In this document: one piece after another, positions 6,964 to 7,072 of the stretch
Numbering within the stretch: position 1 is the first letter of the stretch
How the letters are laid out: each line of letters begins with the position of its first letter
From: Paracoccaceae bacterium
Lineage (GTDB): Bacteria > Pseudomonadota > Alphaproteobacteria > Rhodobacterales > Rhodobacteraceae
DNA length: 7,072 nucleotides
Assembly: GCA_003447515.1 (NCBI GenBank)
Contig: DLZA01000313.1
Span: 1 to 7,072 of the forward strand
Direction of reading: 5' to 3'
Notes under the pieces: generated by a model
The model's database searches: none
The model's input: only the letters and a program-made list of their open reading frames with translations
Told to the model about the DNA's origin: nothing
Translations under genes and position numbers: made by a program

Positions 6964-7072
6964 TCAGACGTCGCCAAACCCGAAATCACAGTAGTCTTTC
7001 CAACCAGAGGCATCCCAAGTGGTTCCTCGTCCTAAACCTAAATCCTTGTCCACTTTCTCAAAGATTCCAAAT
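6964..7072 (-). CDS. Possible C-terminal end of a convergent gene, cut by the window edge
   Basis: On the minus strand a frame is open from the right edge (first full codon at 7071) to a TGA at 6964-6966, giving 35 residues that end WDASGWKDYCDFGFGDV. The composition, rich in Gly, Asp and aromatic residues with three Trp/Tyr positions, looks more like a real protein tail than random translation. The gene would converge on the permease. I do not recognise the family. An open frame this short is not rare by chance, so the call is tentative. Confidence 0.35.
   Translation of the reverse strand, partial: FGIFEKVDKDLGLGRGTTWDASGWKDYCDFGFGDV

Overview
The window reads as a chromosomal nutrient-uptake locus from a Gram-negative bacterium. 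It is most likely an alphaproteobacterium of the marine Rhodobacteraceae (Roseobacter) type. This guess rests on moderate base composition, the DctB/DctD-like protein style, and a TAXI-type TRAP transporter with a fused permease. No rRNA or marker gene confirms it.

Four complete genes lie on the + strand. First comes a two-component pair with an ATGA stop/start overlap: a membrane sensor histidine kinase of DctB type (74-1798) and a response regulator of DctD/NtrC architecture (1795-3132). After a 126-base gap come a periplasmic TAXI-family solute-binding protein (3259-4254) and a very large fused TRAP permease (4320-6482). The simplest model is that the kinase senses a small organic anion in the periplasm, the regulator controls the two transport genes, the TAXI protein captures the substrate, and the permease imports it with Na+ or H+.

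Two features stand out. The regulator has a receiver, a Walker A/B AAA+ core and a Fis-type DNA-binding end, but the stretch that should carry the GAFTGA loop for sigma-54 contact is shortened and lacks it. It may therefore act without sigma-54, and no convincing -24/-12 promoter is visible before the transporter genes. Between the binding-protein and permease genes, one RNA segment can pair either with an upstream arm or with the permease ribosome binding site. That is a possible switch setting the ratio of binding protein to permease.

The last 590 bases (6483-7072) hold no convincing complete gene. They contain a weak terminator candidate, short repeats that vaguely resemble a decayed IS21-type insertion-sequence end, and a short minus-strand reading frame running off the right edge that could be the C-terminus of a convergent gene.
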